Assembly: GCA_016285215.1 (NCBI GenBank)
Contig: JAEEQI010000008.1
Span: 1-27,485 of the forward strand
DNA length: 27,485 nt
Direction: 5' to 3'
DNA from: Bacteroidales bacterium
Lineage (GTDB): Bacteria; Bacteroidota; Bacteroidia; Bacteroidales; UBA932
Shown: positions 1 to 6,241 of the stretch, in pieces
How positions within the stretch are numbered: the first letter of the stretch is position 1
Layout: each line of letters begins with the position of its first letter
Position numbers and translations under genes: made by a program
Notes under the pieces: model-generated
The model's database searches: none
The model's input: only the letters and a program-made list of their open reading frames with translations
What the model was told of the DNA's origin: nothing

Positions 1-795
1 ATACAGGAAGGTCTTGTCTTCACCCATGGCCTCATAATACGGTTCCGAGGCGCTTACCTCTACATACTTGGTAAAGATCTTGATGGAGCCCAGAGCATCA
101 ACATAGTCGGGAACCTTGGCAAAAGCATTCACATACAGGCTGGGTTTCTCAGAGAAGGAAACCTTGGCACCGGCATCGAAACCGGCCTTGAGGCCCTCAA
201 GGGTGGTGGTGTTCTGGTAGTAGTTCCACACTTCCACGGTGATACCGTCACCATATTCTTCCTGCAGATACTCAATCACAGCCTGGTTCACACCGGTAAC
301 GCTTACCTTGACACCGTTCTCCATAAACTGGACCTTGGACTGTACGGTGTTGCCGTTGACGACCAGAGCCTGCTCAGTCTCTCCATAGACACCGGTTGCC
401 GAAGCATTCTTAAGGAGGATGGCCAGGGAGTTGGCATCATTCTTAGAGAAAGCGGTAGCTTCTACGGGAATAAAGACCGTAACGTCGTTGACAACACGAA
501 TGTGTACCGACAGCTTGGAGGCGTTATACTCATTGGCAGGGCACACGGAAAGGTTCACCTCCACACCGGTGGAACCCTTCTCTTCCTTGACCTCAGGGGC
601 AGCAACTAAAGCACGGGTAGCCTTGGTGCTATAAAGGGTGTTGCCCATGGAAGAGAAAACGAAATCCGGCTTGGCTACCATCTGGAAAACGTGCTCTTCA
701 GCTTTTTCCTCTTCGGCAGGGTTCAGCTTGGAATTTGTGCAAGCCGCAAATGCCACAGCGGCCGCCATCATAAACAAGAATACACTCTTTTTCAT
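1..795 (-). CDS. Lipoprotein of unknown function, C-terminus cut by window edge
   Basis: An open frame of 265 codons runs leftward from an ATG at 793-795 and leaves the window without a stop, so the gene is partial at its 3' end. The protein begins with two lysines, a hydrophobic stretch and a lipobox ending in AFAAC, with Cys19 as the lipidated residue; it should be anchored in the cell envelope. After the Cys comes an acidic segment (PAEEEKAEEH), possibly related to the acidic surface-export signals of Bacteroidota lipoproteins, though it lies about ten residues further from the Cys than usual. The rest is Val/Thr/Asn rich and looks beta-sheet forming, without a domain I recognise. Short frames on the + strand here are antisense shadows. 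Confidence 0.8.
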   Translation of the reverse strand, partial: MKKSVFLFMMAAAVAFAACTNSKLNPAEEEKAEEHVFQMVAKPDFVFSSMGNTLYSTKATRALVAAPEVKEEKGSTGVEVNLSVCPANEYNASKLSVHIRVVNDVTVFIPVEATAFSKNDANSLAILLKNASATGVYGETEQALVVNGNTVQSKVQFMENGVKVSVTGVNQAVIEYLQEEYGDGITVEVWNYYQNTTTLEGLKAGFDAGAKVSFSEKPSLYVNAFAKVPDYVDALGSIKIFTKYVEVSASEPYYEAMGEDKTFLY

Positions 796-825
796 AACAA
801 TAGACAACCTTTTATTTTCAGGCTG

Positions 826-833
826 TAAAGTTA
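826..833 (-). promoter_or_regulatory. Possible -7 box for the lipoprotein gene
   Basis: On the minus strand this reads TAACTTTA, one base off the Bacteroidota TAnnTTTG box, 30 nt before the start codon at 795. I see no good TTTG element 19-21 bp upstream, so this is a weak call. Confidence 0.35.
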
Positions 834-865
834 ATAAAAATTTTTGAAATATTCATTTTTGCACA

Positions 866-888
866 CAGAAAACATGCCTACGGGCATG
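866..888 (-). terminator. Short hairpin with T-tract, likely terminator of the kinase gene
   Basis: A 6-bp perfect stem (CATGCC / GGCATG, 873-878 and 883-888) with a 4-nt loop is followed on the minus strand by TTTTCT. It lies downstream of the leftward gene ending at 1009 and before the promoter region of the lipoprotein gene, which suits a leftward intrinsic terminator. Confidence 0.5.
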
Positions 889-934
889 GGGAGAGGGATG
901 CGCATACAATCTTAAATCGTTTTTCGGCCCTACA

Positions 935-970
935 CGCACTAAGATTGTCAATAGTGACGATCTTAATGCG
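935..970. repeat. 15-bp imperfect inverted repeat
   Basis: CGCACTAAGATTGTC (935-949) faces GACGATCTTAATGCG (956-970) across a 6-nt loop; only one position is mismatched and one is a G-T pair. A third copy of the arm core, ACAATCTTA (906-914), can pair perfectly with 940-948, so two exclusive foldings are possible. No T-tract follows directly, so it is not an ordinary terminator. Confidence 0.6.
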
Positions 971-1008
971 TTACATGAGCATCACTGTGCCCCCATCAAG
1001 GCGGCGGT

Positions 1009-1878
1009 TTACATCCGGTCTCCGATAAAGAGGTTGATGGCGGTCAGGAGTTTCTTTCCCTGAAGGTAAGGCAGATTGATATGGTAGGCCTGGGGCCACA
1101 TACAGATGGCCTTTCCTGCCATAATCTGATCGATGCGATGCATCTTCTCCCTATGCTCCGGCGTATCCCAGACAGGACCGAAGTACTGCTTTCCCATGGC
1201 CTGATAAAAACGCGCAAGCATCTTTCTGTCCATGTGGAATAGGTGCTTGATCATGGGATTGGGACCGTACCCGCTCATGTGGGAGAGAATGTTGAAATCC
1301 AGCAGGGGATTGCCGTAGCCGAAATCGCCCAAATCTATCCAGTACACCTTGCCCTGCGCTGTAATGATATTGCAGGGATTAAGGTCTCCGTGCAGGCAGG
1401 TGGTTGCAGGCTCCAATTCGTCAAGATAGCCTGCCAGCCTTGCCTTGACATTGTCCGGAATCACCTTGTTCTCCATAATCATTTCCCGGGTACGCAAGGC
1501 AAGATTGTCAAAAGATTCCGTATTGCATGGAATGGAGTGAAGCGCCTTGGCATATTCTGCCGTAACGCCGGCCAGTTCCTCCAGCCGTTCGGGATGGTCG
1601 GCAATGATCCTTCCGAACGACTCCTTGCCTTGAATCCGCTGGACAGTCATGCCGTAACGCTGCCCGTCCGTTACAAACTCATAAGGTTCGGCCGATGGAA
1701 TCCCCATTTGAAAGACTGCCTTGGAGCGTAGAAACTCCTCCTCCGCCTTGCTGGCAGAAATGCCGGGTTTATTCAACTTAAGGATTACGGAGTCGTCTGT
1801 CTTGTTGTAGTAGGATTCCCCGAAACCTCCTCCGCCAAAAGATACCCATTCTTGAAGGTCAACGATTTTTGCTTCCAT
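1009..1878 (-). CDS. Aminoglycoside phosphotransferase-like (APH/ChoK fold) kinase
   Basis: A 289-residue protein with the layout of APH-type small-molecule kinases: a glycine-rich loop (GGGGFGES, residues 15-22), an ATP-binding lysine in VILKL (Lys34), the catalytic loop HGDLNPCN (163-170, Asp165 as base, Asn170) and the metal-binding segment IDLGDFGYG (181-189). Length suits the family. The substrate cannot be told; it may phosphorylate a sugar, choline-like compound or drug. It resembles kinases first noted as a paralogous family in Fibrobacter, but I am less sure of that. The ATG at 1878 is preferred over a longer frame reaching 2025 because a good promoter (1896-1903) lies inside the extension. 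It stands alone, divergent from the toxin-antitoxin pair. Confidence 0.82.
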   Translation of the reverse strand: MEAKIVDLQEWVSFGGGGFGESYYNKTDDSVILKLNKPGISASKAEEEFLRSKAVFQMGIPSAEPYEFVTDGQRYGMTVQRIQGKESFGRIIADHPERLEELAGVTAEYAKALHSIPCNTESFDNLALRTREMIMENKVIPDNVKARLAGYLDELEPATTCLHGDLNPCNIITAQGKVYWIDLGDFGYGNPLLDFNILSHMSGYGPNPMIKHLFHMDRKMLARFYQAMGKQYFGPVWDTPEHREKMHRIDQIMAGKAICMWPQAYHINLPYLQGKKLLTAINLFIGDRM

Positions 1879-1895
1879 CGTACAATTATTATGTG

Positions 1896-1903
1896 CAAAA
1901 ATA
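1896..1903 (-). promoter_or_regulatory. -7 promoter box of the APH-like kinase gene
   Basis: The minus strand reads TATTTTTG, a perfect TAnnTTTG, 17 nt before the ATG at 1878. No clean TTTG element is seen about 20 bp upstream. It fixes the start codon, since the longer frame begins upstream of it. Confidence 0.55.
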
Positions 1904-2126
1904 AAAAAGATTTTTCGTAAATTTAGATCCAGCCGGAGGAAAACGGCGCGGCGCTTTATCAGGGAATCACCGACAGATACCAAGCAAGCTCTACCTACGG
2001 TCGGCTGCTTTACATTAACTAACAACAGGACGGTACCTGTCTAAAAAACGGAAGTACTATACAGGTTAGAATGGTACCAAGGTCGGGCTCTCTCCCTGTA
2101 GGTAAGGGTTTAAAGCGAGATAATGT

Positions 2127-2141
2127 GTACCAATTTGGTAC
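2127..2141. promoter_or_regulatory. Palindromic operator of the toxin-antitoxin operon
   Basis: GTACCAA-T-TTGGTAC is a perfect 7-bp palindrome with one central base. It covers the -33 TTTG element (2134-2137), so a bound repressor would block the promoter. YefM-type antitoxins are known to autoregulate by binding palindromes with a GTAC-containing core, which fits. Two further GTACC sites lie upstream at 2033-2037 and 2074-2078. Confidence 0.7.
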
Positions 2142-2165
2142 TTTATGAAATAATACATATCTTTG
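2134..2165 (+). promoter_or_regulatory. Promoter of the toxin-antitoxin operon
   Basis: A complete Bacteroidota promoter: TTTG at 2134-2137, 20 bp spacer, TATCTTTG at 2158-2165. It lies 21 nt upstream of the antitoxin ATG and its upstream element sits inside the palindrome at 2127-2141. The rest of the 308-bp divergent region (1879-2186) holds the kinase promoter and GTACC repeats but no gene. Confidence 0.8.
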
Positions 2166-2186
2166 CAGAGCTAAAGGAATTGAATT

Positions 2187-2453
2187 ATGGTCGTTGTAAG
2201 CAGTAGAGAATTCAGGGCCAACCAGAGAAAATACTTTGATTTGGCCCGCGTAAACGATGTCGTGATAGTCTCAAGGTCTCACGGCAGCTATCGCCTTGTC
2301 CCCATCAAGGAACAGGATACGCTCATTGATCAGGCTACTCTTGACGCAAAGATTCGTCAAGGAATTGCTGATTATGAAGCTGGTAAGGTACATCGGATGC
2401 ACGAGAACGAGAGTTCGGAAGCTTTCCTGGAGAGGATGATTAGCGAGGGGTAA
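2187..2453 (+). CDS. Type II antitoxin, Phd/YefM family
   Basis: An 88-residue protein whose N-terminus (VVVSSREFRANQRKYFDLA) matches the DNA-binding end of Phd/YefM antitoxins, followed by the beta segments VIVSRSHGSYRLVPI. The acidic C-terminal third (about 55-88) should be the disordered part that wraps and neutralises the toxin. It precedes the toxin gene by one base (stop 2451-2453, toxin ATG 2455), the normal antitoxin-first order. The operator-promoter at 2127-2165 implies autorepression. Known family role: DNA-binding repressor and toxin inhibitor in the cytoplasm. The pair may stabilise the surrounding accessory DNA; that is inference. Confidence 0.88.
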   Translation: MVVVSSREFRANQRKYFDLARVNDVVIVSRSHGSYRLVPIKEQDTLIDQATLDAKIRQGIADYEAGKVHRMHENESSEAFLERMISEG

Positions 2454-2454
2454 T

Positions 2455-2721
2455 ATGTATAGCATCGTATTTTCAGAAGACGCAAAGAAGGACTTGAAAT
2501 TGCTCCAAAAGAAAGCACCACAAGCCCTCTCTAAACTTGCAAAGTTACTGGATGAACTAAAAGAGCATCCCAGAACCGGAACTGGGCAAGTGGAACAACT
2601 CAAGGGTTATGATGGAACGGTTTATTCCAGAAGAATTACTCAGGAGCACCGGCTTGTATACAAGATATACGATGATGTGATTGAGGTCCTGGTACTCTCA
2701 GCCTTCGGTCACTACAAATAA
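2455..2721 (+). CDS. Type II toxin, YoeB/Txe family mRNA endoribonuclease
   Basis: An 88-residue RelE-fold toxin very like YoeB. It keeps the core YSRRITQEHRLVYKI (57-71) and the catalytic set by alignment to E. coli YoeB from memory: Glu47, Arg66, His86 and Tyr87. Unlike E. coli YoeB, which ends in HYHY-type residues, it carries one extra Lys88 after the final Tyr. YoeB cleaves mRNA in the ribosomal A site and blocks translation. All key residues are present, so the toxin should be active. It is translationally coupled to the antitoxin with GAGGGG just upstream of its ATG. No clear terminator follows; the next intrinsic one is at 3065. Confidence 0.88.
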   Translation: MYSIVFSEDAKKDLKLLQKKAPQALSKLAKLLDELKEHPRTGTGQVEQLKGYDGTVYSRRITQEHRLVYKIYDDVIEVLVLSAFGHYK

Positions 2722-3064
2722 GACATGGCGTTCACCCTAAAATCGGGGGACGTTATTTTATCATAGAAGCAAAAGCGTTTGTCTAGCTGTTGAATTGTTT
2801 ATCTCTACCTATAAGGAAACGGAGTCTTTTGCGGCAGTTAATCTCGGCGGAAAAACACACGGCAGATAGGTACGGCGGTTAAACATGCGTCGTAAATCAA
2901 GCCGCTGAATTAATGGGATCGTGACCCACTCCCGCTACAAAACCAGCAAAGCCGGTTTTGTAGCAAAGAGTCTTAAGACTCATTGGGGGCCTAATCCCCC
3001 AAACCCCCTGGGTCGCTACGCTCCGTCACTACTGGAACCGTCAATACTTAAACTCACTATATGT
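2722..3064. other. Gene-free stretch with inverted repeats
   Basis: I see no convincing gene here on either strand. The left part is featureless and fairly AT-rich. From 2934 to 3002 there are three consecutive inverted repeats (separate entry), followed by a C-rich and GTCGCTACGCTCC-type segment. Composition and layout resemble the edges of mobilisable elements in Bacteroidota, but no transposase, integrase or mob gene is present. Confidence 0.5.
2934..3002. repeat. Cluster of three perfect inverted repeats
   Basis: First, GCTACAAAACC (2934-2944) pairs with GGTTTTGTAGC (2954-2964) over a 9-nt loop. Second, GAGTCTTAAGACTC (2968-2981) is a 14-bp perfect palindrome. Third, TTGGGGG (2983-2989) pairs with CCCCCAA (2996-3002) over a 6-nt loop. 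They follow each other within 3 nt, which is too ordered for chance. Function unknown; an oriT-like remnant of a mobilisable element is the leading guess. Confidence 0.7.
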
Positions 3065-3100
3065 TTCCGGCGCTATGCTTAGCGGCGGTTTTTTTGTGCG
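3065..3100 (+). terminator. Intrinsic terminator, copy 1 of a 36-bp direct repeat
   Basis: The repeat contains a hairpin CCGGCGCTA-TGCT-TAGCGGCGG (one G-G mismatch) followed by seven T, a rightward intrinsic terminator. It would end transcripts entering from the toxin-antitoxin side. The identical 36 bp recur at 4104-4139, exactly 1039 bp further on. Confidence 0.72.
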
Positions 3101-3127
3101 CGGGTGTGGAGTAGGTAAAAATAGTGC

Positions 3128-3135
3128 TATCTTTG
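3128..3135 (+). promoter_or_regulatory. -7 promoter box of the protease gene
   Basis: TATCTTTG, a perfect TAnnTTTG, lies 24 nt upstream of the ATG at 3160. The upstream element is poor (TGTG at 3105-3108, 19 bp away). Confidence 0.65.
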
Positions 3136-3159
3136 GTCTATAAAACGAACTTTTAACAC

Positions 3160-4053
3160 ATGAAACAATTGTTATCTACTTTCATCGTTCTGCTTATGGG
3201 CACTTTCTTGTATGCCCAGGAGTACGACATCGAGTTTATTTCCAATCACATTTACCTGAAAGCGGACGTTAATGGGAAGCCTGCGCATCTGGTTTTCGAT
3301 ACAGGTTCCGCCGATGTGTATTTGGATAGTACATGGCTTGCTAAAAGCGGTATCAAGTATCCACAGATGGGTAAAGCCATGGTACGTGGTGCAGGAAATG
3401 AAGCCAGGAAAACAACGATTGTTTTCTCTGGAGTCAGCATCTCAATGGGCGGAAAACAATACGCTCCCCAGATGGTGCCTGTTATTGACCTGCGCGCCAT
3501 CCTTGGGGGTGCTACTGACGGCATTTTTGGCCTCAGGGACCTGAAGGGGAAAGTCATCACCATGGATTACAAGAATCGTAAGCTAACGCAGTCAGATAAG
3601 GTTACGTCGGCCCAGACAGAGGGCTTCACTCGCATTCCGATACAGACCAGTCCGAACCATCCGGGGCAAATCCTCATCCCCATTGAGGTTACCGTTTCTC
3701 CGGGCAAGGTCATTTCTGGCAAGGCGTTACTGGATACCGGGTCGGGCCAGGGTCTCGAATTTACCAGCAAAGCGGCCATCAAATATGGGTTGGACAAGAT
3801 TGAAGACAAAGTCCGTTTCCACTATGAGCACGGTGGCGTAGGTGGAGAATCAGCCGGTTACGAGTTCGGTATTGACAAAGTGACGGCAGGTAACATCCTG
3901 CTCTCCCAAGGCAAGGCTCGATACAGTACAGACAATGCCGGAGCCATGGCAAGCGAAGATTATATTGCCGTCATAGGAAATGGCATCTGGCAACATCTTA
4001 CTCTCATCCTCGATTTGAGTAAGTCCATTTTATATCTTAGGAAGGACCTGTAA
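3160..4053 (+). CDS. Secreted two-domain retropepsin-like aspartyl protease
   Basis: A 297-residue protein with an N-terminal signal peptide (residues 1-19, cleavage before QEYD). It has two aspartyl protease active-site motifs, FDTGSAD (46-52) and LDTGSGQG (191-198), each followed by the hydrophobic-hydrophobic-Gly element of the fold (DGIFG, 120-124; VIGNG, 271-275). A single chain therefore carries both lobes that retropepsins form by dimerising. Sorted to the periplasm or outside. Target unknown. It has its own promoter (3128) and two terminators behind it (4061-4097, 4104-4139), and the gene is flanked by a 36-bp direct repeat, which suggests a cassette gained or lost as a unit. GC is lower than in the genes to its right. 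Confidence 0.82.
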   Translation: MKQLLSTFIVLLMGTFLYAQEYDIEFISNHIYLKADVNGKPAHLVFDTGSADVYLDSTWLAKSGIKYPQMGKAMVRGAGNEARKTTIVFSGVSISMGGKQYAPQMVPVIDLRAILGGATDGIFGLRDLKGKVITMDYKNRKLTQSDKVTSAQTEGFTRIPIQTSPNHPGQILIPIEVTVSPGKVISGKALLDTGSGQGLEFTSKAAIKYGLDKIEDKVRFHYEHGGVGGESAGYEFGIDKVTAGNILLSQGKARYSTDNAGAMASEDYIAVIGNGIWQHLTLILDLSKSILYLRKDL

Positions 4054-4060
4054 TTAAGAA

Positions 4061-4097
4061 GGCCCCTGTGCGCTGAGTGGTCAGACGTACAGGGGTC
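4061..4097. terminator. Long hairpin between convergent genes, bidirectional terminator
   Basis: GGCCCCTGTGCG (4061-4072) pairs with CGTACAGGGGTC (4086-4097), with an inner CTGA/TCAG stem and a GTGG loop, giving about 16 bp with two G-T pairs and one bulge. TTCTTAATT follows on the minus strand and TCTGTCTT on the plus strand. It sits between the protease stop (4053) and the capA stop (4118). Confidence 0.7.
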
Positions 4098-4103
4098 TCT
4101 GTC

Positions 4104-4139
4104 TTCCGGCGCTATGCTTAGCGGCGGTTTTTTTGTGCG
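4104..4139 (+). terminator. Intrinsic terminator, copy 2 of the 36-bp repeat, inside the capA 3' end
   Basis: Identical to 3065-3100: GC-rich hairpin plus seven T on the + strand, so a second terminator for the rightward protease gene. On the minus strand the same bases encode the last residues of the CapA-like protein (AQKNRR) and its TAA at 4118-4120. Confidence 0.72.
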
Positions 4140-5194
4140 TATTGGTTGTAGGTGGCCTGCATGGTCTGGTAGTCGGCGGGATCTCGCCAGTAGGAGGCGG
4201 GGAGGGTCACCGGAACAGCGGCGTAAGAGTCTTCAATCATGCCCGGCTTGGTGCACCAGAGATATTTGAAACGGGCCGAAGCCAGGTGCGGGCGTTCTCC
4301 CAGGCGGGTGAAGAAATTGAGGGTGACAACCCCTTCCAGGCGGGCCGGGAGGTCGTTCTGGTTGGAAAGGGCGTTGCCCAGGGAGTAGTAAACGGGGACC
4401 CCGTTGATAGACTCCATGTCCTGCACCACGTGCGGATGGGAGCCCACAATCACATGGGCGCCCTGCTGGATGAGCCAGCGGGCCATTTCTTCCTGCTCGG
4501 CGTTGTGGGTGAGGGCATATTCTACACCCCAGTGGGGGCATACCAAAACGATATCGGCGTTCTCCCGCGCACGGGCCATGATGGGTGCCAGGGAAGCTTT
4601 GTTCATTCTCTGCACCTTGGGCCAGCGGGCCGAAGCTCCCTGGTTGGTGCCATAGGTGAAGTTCACGATGGCCAGTTTGAGGCCTTTCACGTTCACGAAG
4701 AGGGGGTTGAGGAGGGTGTCGGCGGCTTCGTTGGCGGCTACGCCGGTGTAGCGGAGCCCCCGGAGTTCCATTTGCTCAATGGTGCGGCTAAGGCCGGCGG
4801 ATCCCTTGTCCAGGACGTGGTTGTTGCCCAGCAGGAATACGCCAAACCCTACCTCGGAGAGGTATTCGGGGAAGGATTCCGGACCGGAGAAGACCGGATA
4901 ACCGGAGTAAGGCTTGCCGGCCAGGGGGAACTCCATGTTGCAGATGGCCAGATCGGCCCCTTGGATATCTTCTTCTACGTATTTGAAGAAACTGCTGTAG
5001 CCATACTGTGCCGAACTTTCCATAACCCGGCCATGGCTCAGGACGTCTCCTACAATGAAAATACGGACGGTGTCCGACTGCGGGGCCGGAGCCTTCCAGA
5101 ACTCCATGGGGAAACGGATTCCCTGGGCTGCCCCCGCCAACGGAAACAGGAGCCACAGGGTCAGCGTAAGAATATGCCGGACAAAGTGTTTCAC
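4118..5194 (-). CDS. CapA/PgsA-family metallophosphatase-like exported protein
   Basis: A 358-residue protein with a signal peptide (about 1-23, ending GAAQ) and the motifs of the CapA (PGA_cap) family, a calcineurin-like metallophosphatase fold: GDVLSHGR near 49, CNMEFPL near 85, LGNNHVLDKG near 121, CPHWGVEY near 218, VGSHPHVVQ near 255. Family members work in poly-gamma-glutamate capsule assembly, but many Bacteroidota copies lie outside capsule loci, as here, so the substrate is open. Translation starts at a GTG (5192-5194), chosen because it gives the signal peptide a basic N-region (KHFVRH). The -7 box ends only 7 nt upstream, so the mRNA may be nearly leaderless. Its last codons form a terminator repeat on the other strand. 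Confidence 0.85.
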   Translation of the reverse strand: MKHFVRHILTLTLWLLFPLAGAAQGIRFPMEFWKAPAPQSDTVRIFIVGDVLSHGRVMESSAQYGYSSFFKYVEEDIQGADLAICNMEFPLAGKPYSGYPVFSGPESFPEYLSEVGFGVFLLGNNHVLDKGSAGLSRTIEQMELRGLRYTGVAANEAADTLLNPLFVNVKGLKLAIVNFTYGTNQGASARWPKVQRMNKASLAPIMARARENADIVLVCPHWGVEYALTHNAEQEEMARWLIQQGAHVIVGSHPHVVQDMESINGVPVYYSLGNALSNQNDLPARLEGVVTLNFFTRLGERPHLASARFKYLWCTKPGMIEDSYAAVPVTLPASYWRDPADYQTMQATYNQYAQKNRR

Positions 5195-5201
5195 AGGGCC
5201 A

Positions 5202-5209
5202 CAAAGATA
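5202..5209 (-). promoter_or_regulatory. -7 promoter box of the capA-like gene
   Basis: The minus strand reads TATCTTTG, a perfect TAnnTTTG, ending 7 nt before the GTG start. A transcript starting 4-8 nt beyond would have almost no leader. Confidence 0.6.
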
Positions 5210-5242
5210 CGTAACTTACAGATTTATTTCAAATAATTATGT

Positions 5243-5250
5243 TATCTTTG
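5243..5250 (+). promoter_or_regulatory. -7 promoter box of the binding protein-phosphatase operon
   Basis: TATCTTTG, a perfect TAnnTTTG, lies 26 nt before the ATG at 5277. The capA box faces away 33 bp to the left, so the two promoters share upstream DNA and could be co-regulated. The upstream TTTG element is poor. Confidence 0.65.
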
Positions 5251-5276
5251 CGTGTACCACAAAGACTGATTGTCCA

Positions 5277-6230
5277 ATGAACAAAGCAAACGCTAAAATC
5301 TTGTGCGCAATCCTCCTCACGGCGGTCTTTTTCTCCAGCACTGCTGTCGCGCAAAAGATAACCTTTGTGCCACAATGGACCGCGCAGGCGCAGTTTGCCG
5401 GTTATTACGTGGCAGAAGACATGGGCTTCTACAAAGATGCCGGTCTAGATGTCGAGATTGTACACCCTTCCGTTGCCCAGCCGGCCATAACGCGCGTACT
5501 CAACGGAGAGTGTCAGGCCACCACCCTTCAGCTGTGCCAGGCCATGGACGTAATTGATTCCGGAACGCCCATCGTGAACATCCTGCAAACCTCCATGAAC
5601 AACGGAATGGTCATTGCCAGCTCCCGCGGAGTGGACCCTCTCACCCAGAAGGGAGCCCGCGTAGGTATCTGGAGTGTGGGATTTGGACAGGTGGCCATCT
5701 GTATGAGCGTGAAGGAGCAGCTGGATTACGAGTGGATCCGCTTCGCCTCCAATGTGAATCTTTTTGTGGCGGGAGCGCTGGACGCTACCCTGGCCATGAG
5801 TTATAACGAGTTTTATCAGCTGTTGCAGGCCGGTATGCAAATCCCCGAAGAGAGTGTCTACCGTTTCTGTGACCACGGCTACAACGTGCAGGAAGACGGC
5901 CTGTATATGACCCGTGCTTATTATGACAAGCATAAAGATGAGGCCAAGCGCTTTGCAGAGGCCAGCCGTCGCGGCTGGGAATGGGCGGCCGAACATCCGG
6001 AAGAGGCGCTGGATATTGTGATGAAGTACGTGGAGGAGGCACAGATTGCCACCAACCGTACCATGCAGCGCCTGATGCTCAAGGAGATACTCCGTCTTCA
6101 GGTAGACCGCGAATCCGGAGAGCGGGAGTTCCGCCTCCGTCCCGATATGGTGAAACTGGCCAGCAACCTCATGGTAGAGAACTTTATGCTGGGCCGGGAA
6201 ATCACTTACGAAGAACTGATTGAACAATAG
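5277..6230 (+). CDS. NMT1/THI5-type periplasmic substrate-binding protein
   Basis: A 317-residue protein with a cleavable signal peptide (1-25, AVA before QKITF) and the start of the NMT1/THI5-like fold: WTAQAQFAGYYVAEDMGFY (34-52), then a GLDVEI segment. Such proteins bind small ligands, classically thiamine pyrimidine precursors (ThiY), nitrate or sulfonates, and deliver them to an ABC transporter. No permease or ATPase gene is near. Instead a membrane phosphatase with an extracytoplasmic Cache sensor follows 11 nt later, which suggests a ligand-presenting sensor role (inference). The ATG at 5277 is used rather than an in-frame start far upstream, because it gives a signal peptide right behind the promoter at 5243. 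Confidence 0.82.
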   Translation: MNKANAKILCAILLTAVFFSSTAVAQKITFVPQWTAQAQFAGYYVAEDMGFYKDAGLDVEIVHPSVAQPAITRVLNGECQATTLQLCQAMDVIDSGTPIVNILQTSMNNGMVIASSRGVDPLTQKGARVGIWSVGFGQVAICMSVKEQLDYEWIRFASNVNLFVAGALDATLAMSYNEFYQLLQAGMQIPEESVYRFCDHGYNVQEDGLYMTRAYYDKHKDEAKRFAEASRRGWEWAAEHPEEALDIVMKYVEEAQIATNRTMQRLMLKEILRLQVDRESGEREFRLRPDMVKLASNLMVENFMLGREITYEELIEQ

Positions 6231-6239
6231 GAGGAGAGG
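6229..6239 (+). promoter_or_regulatory. Strong Shine-Dalgarno site before the phosphatase gene
   Basis: AGGAGGAGAGG starts in the stop codon of the upstream gene and ends 2 nt before the ATG at 6242; the core AGGAGG is 7 nt from it. Such a perfect site is unusual in Bacteroidota, where most genes in this window have none. Confidence 0.6.
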
Positions 6240-6241
6240 AT

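Noticed and set aside
419..847. Two short + strand frames (71 and 69 codons)
   Set aside because: They lie antisense to a longer minus-strand lipoprotein frame with a good lipobox that runs off the left edge.
1879..2025. N-terminal extension of the APH-like kinase to an upstream ATG
   Set aside because: The extension crosses a perfect -7 promoter box and reads like non-coding sequence; the kinase fold is complete from 1878.
4133..5236. 367-codon + strand frame
   Set aside because: Mirror frame of the CapA-like gene, which has a signal peptide and all family motifs; the + frame has low-complexity Gly/Val/His content and no known motif.
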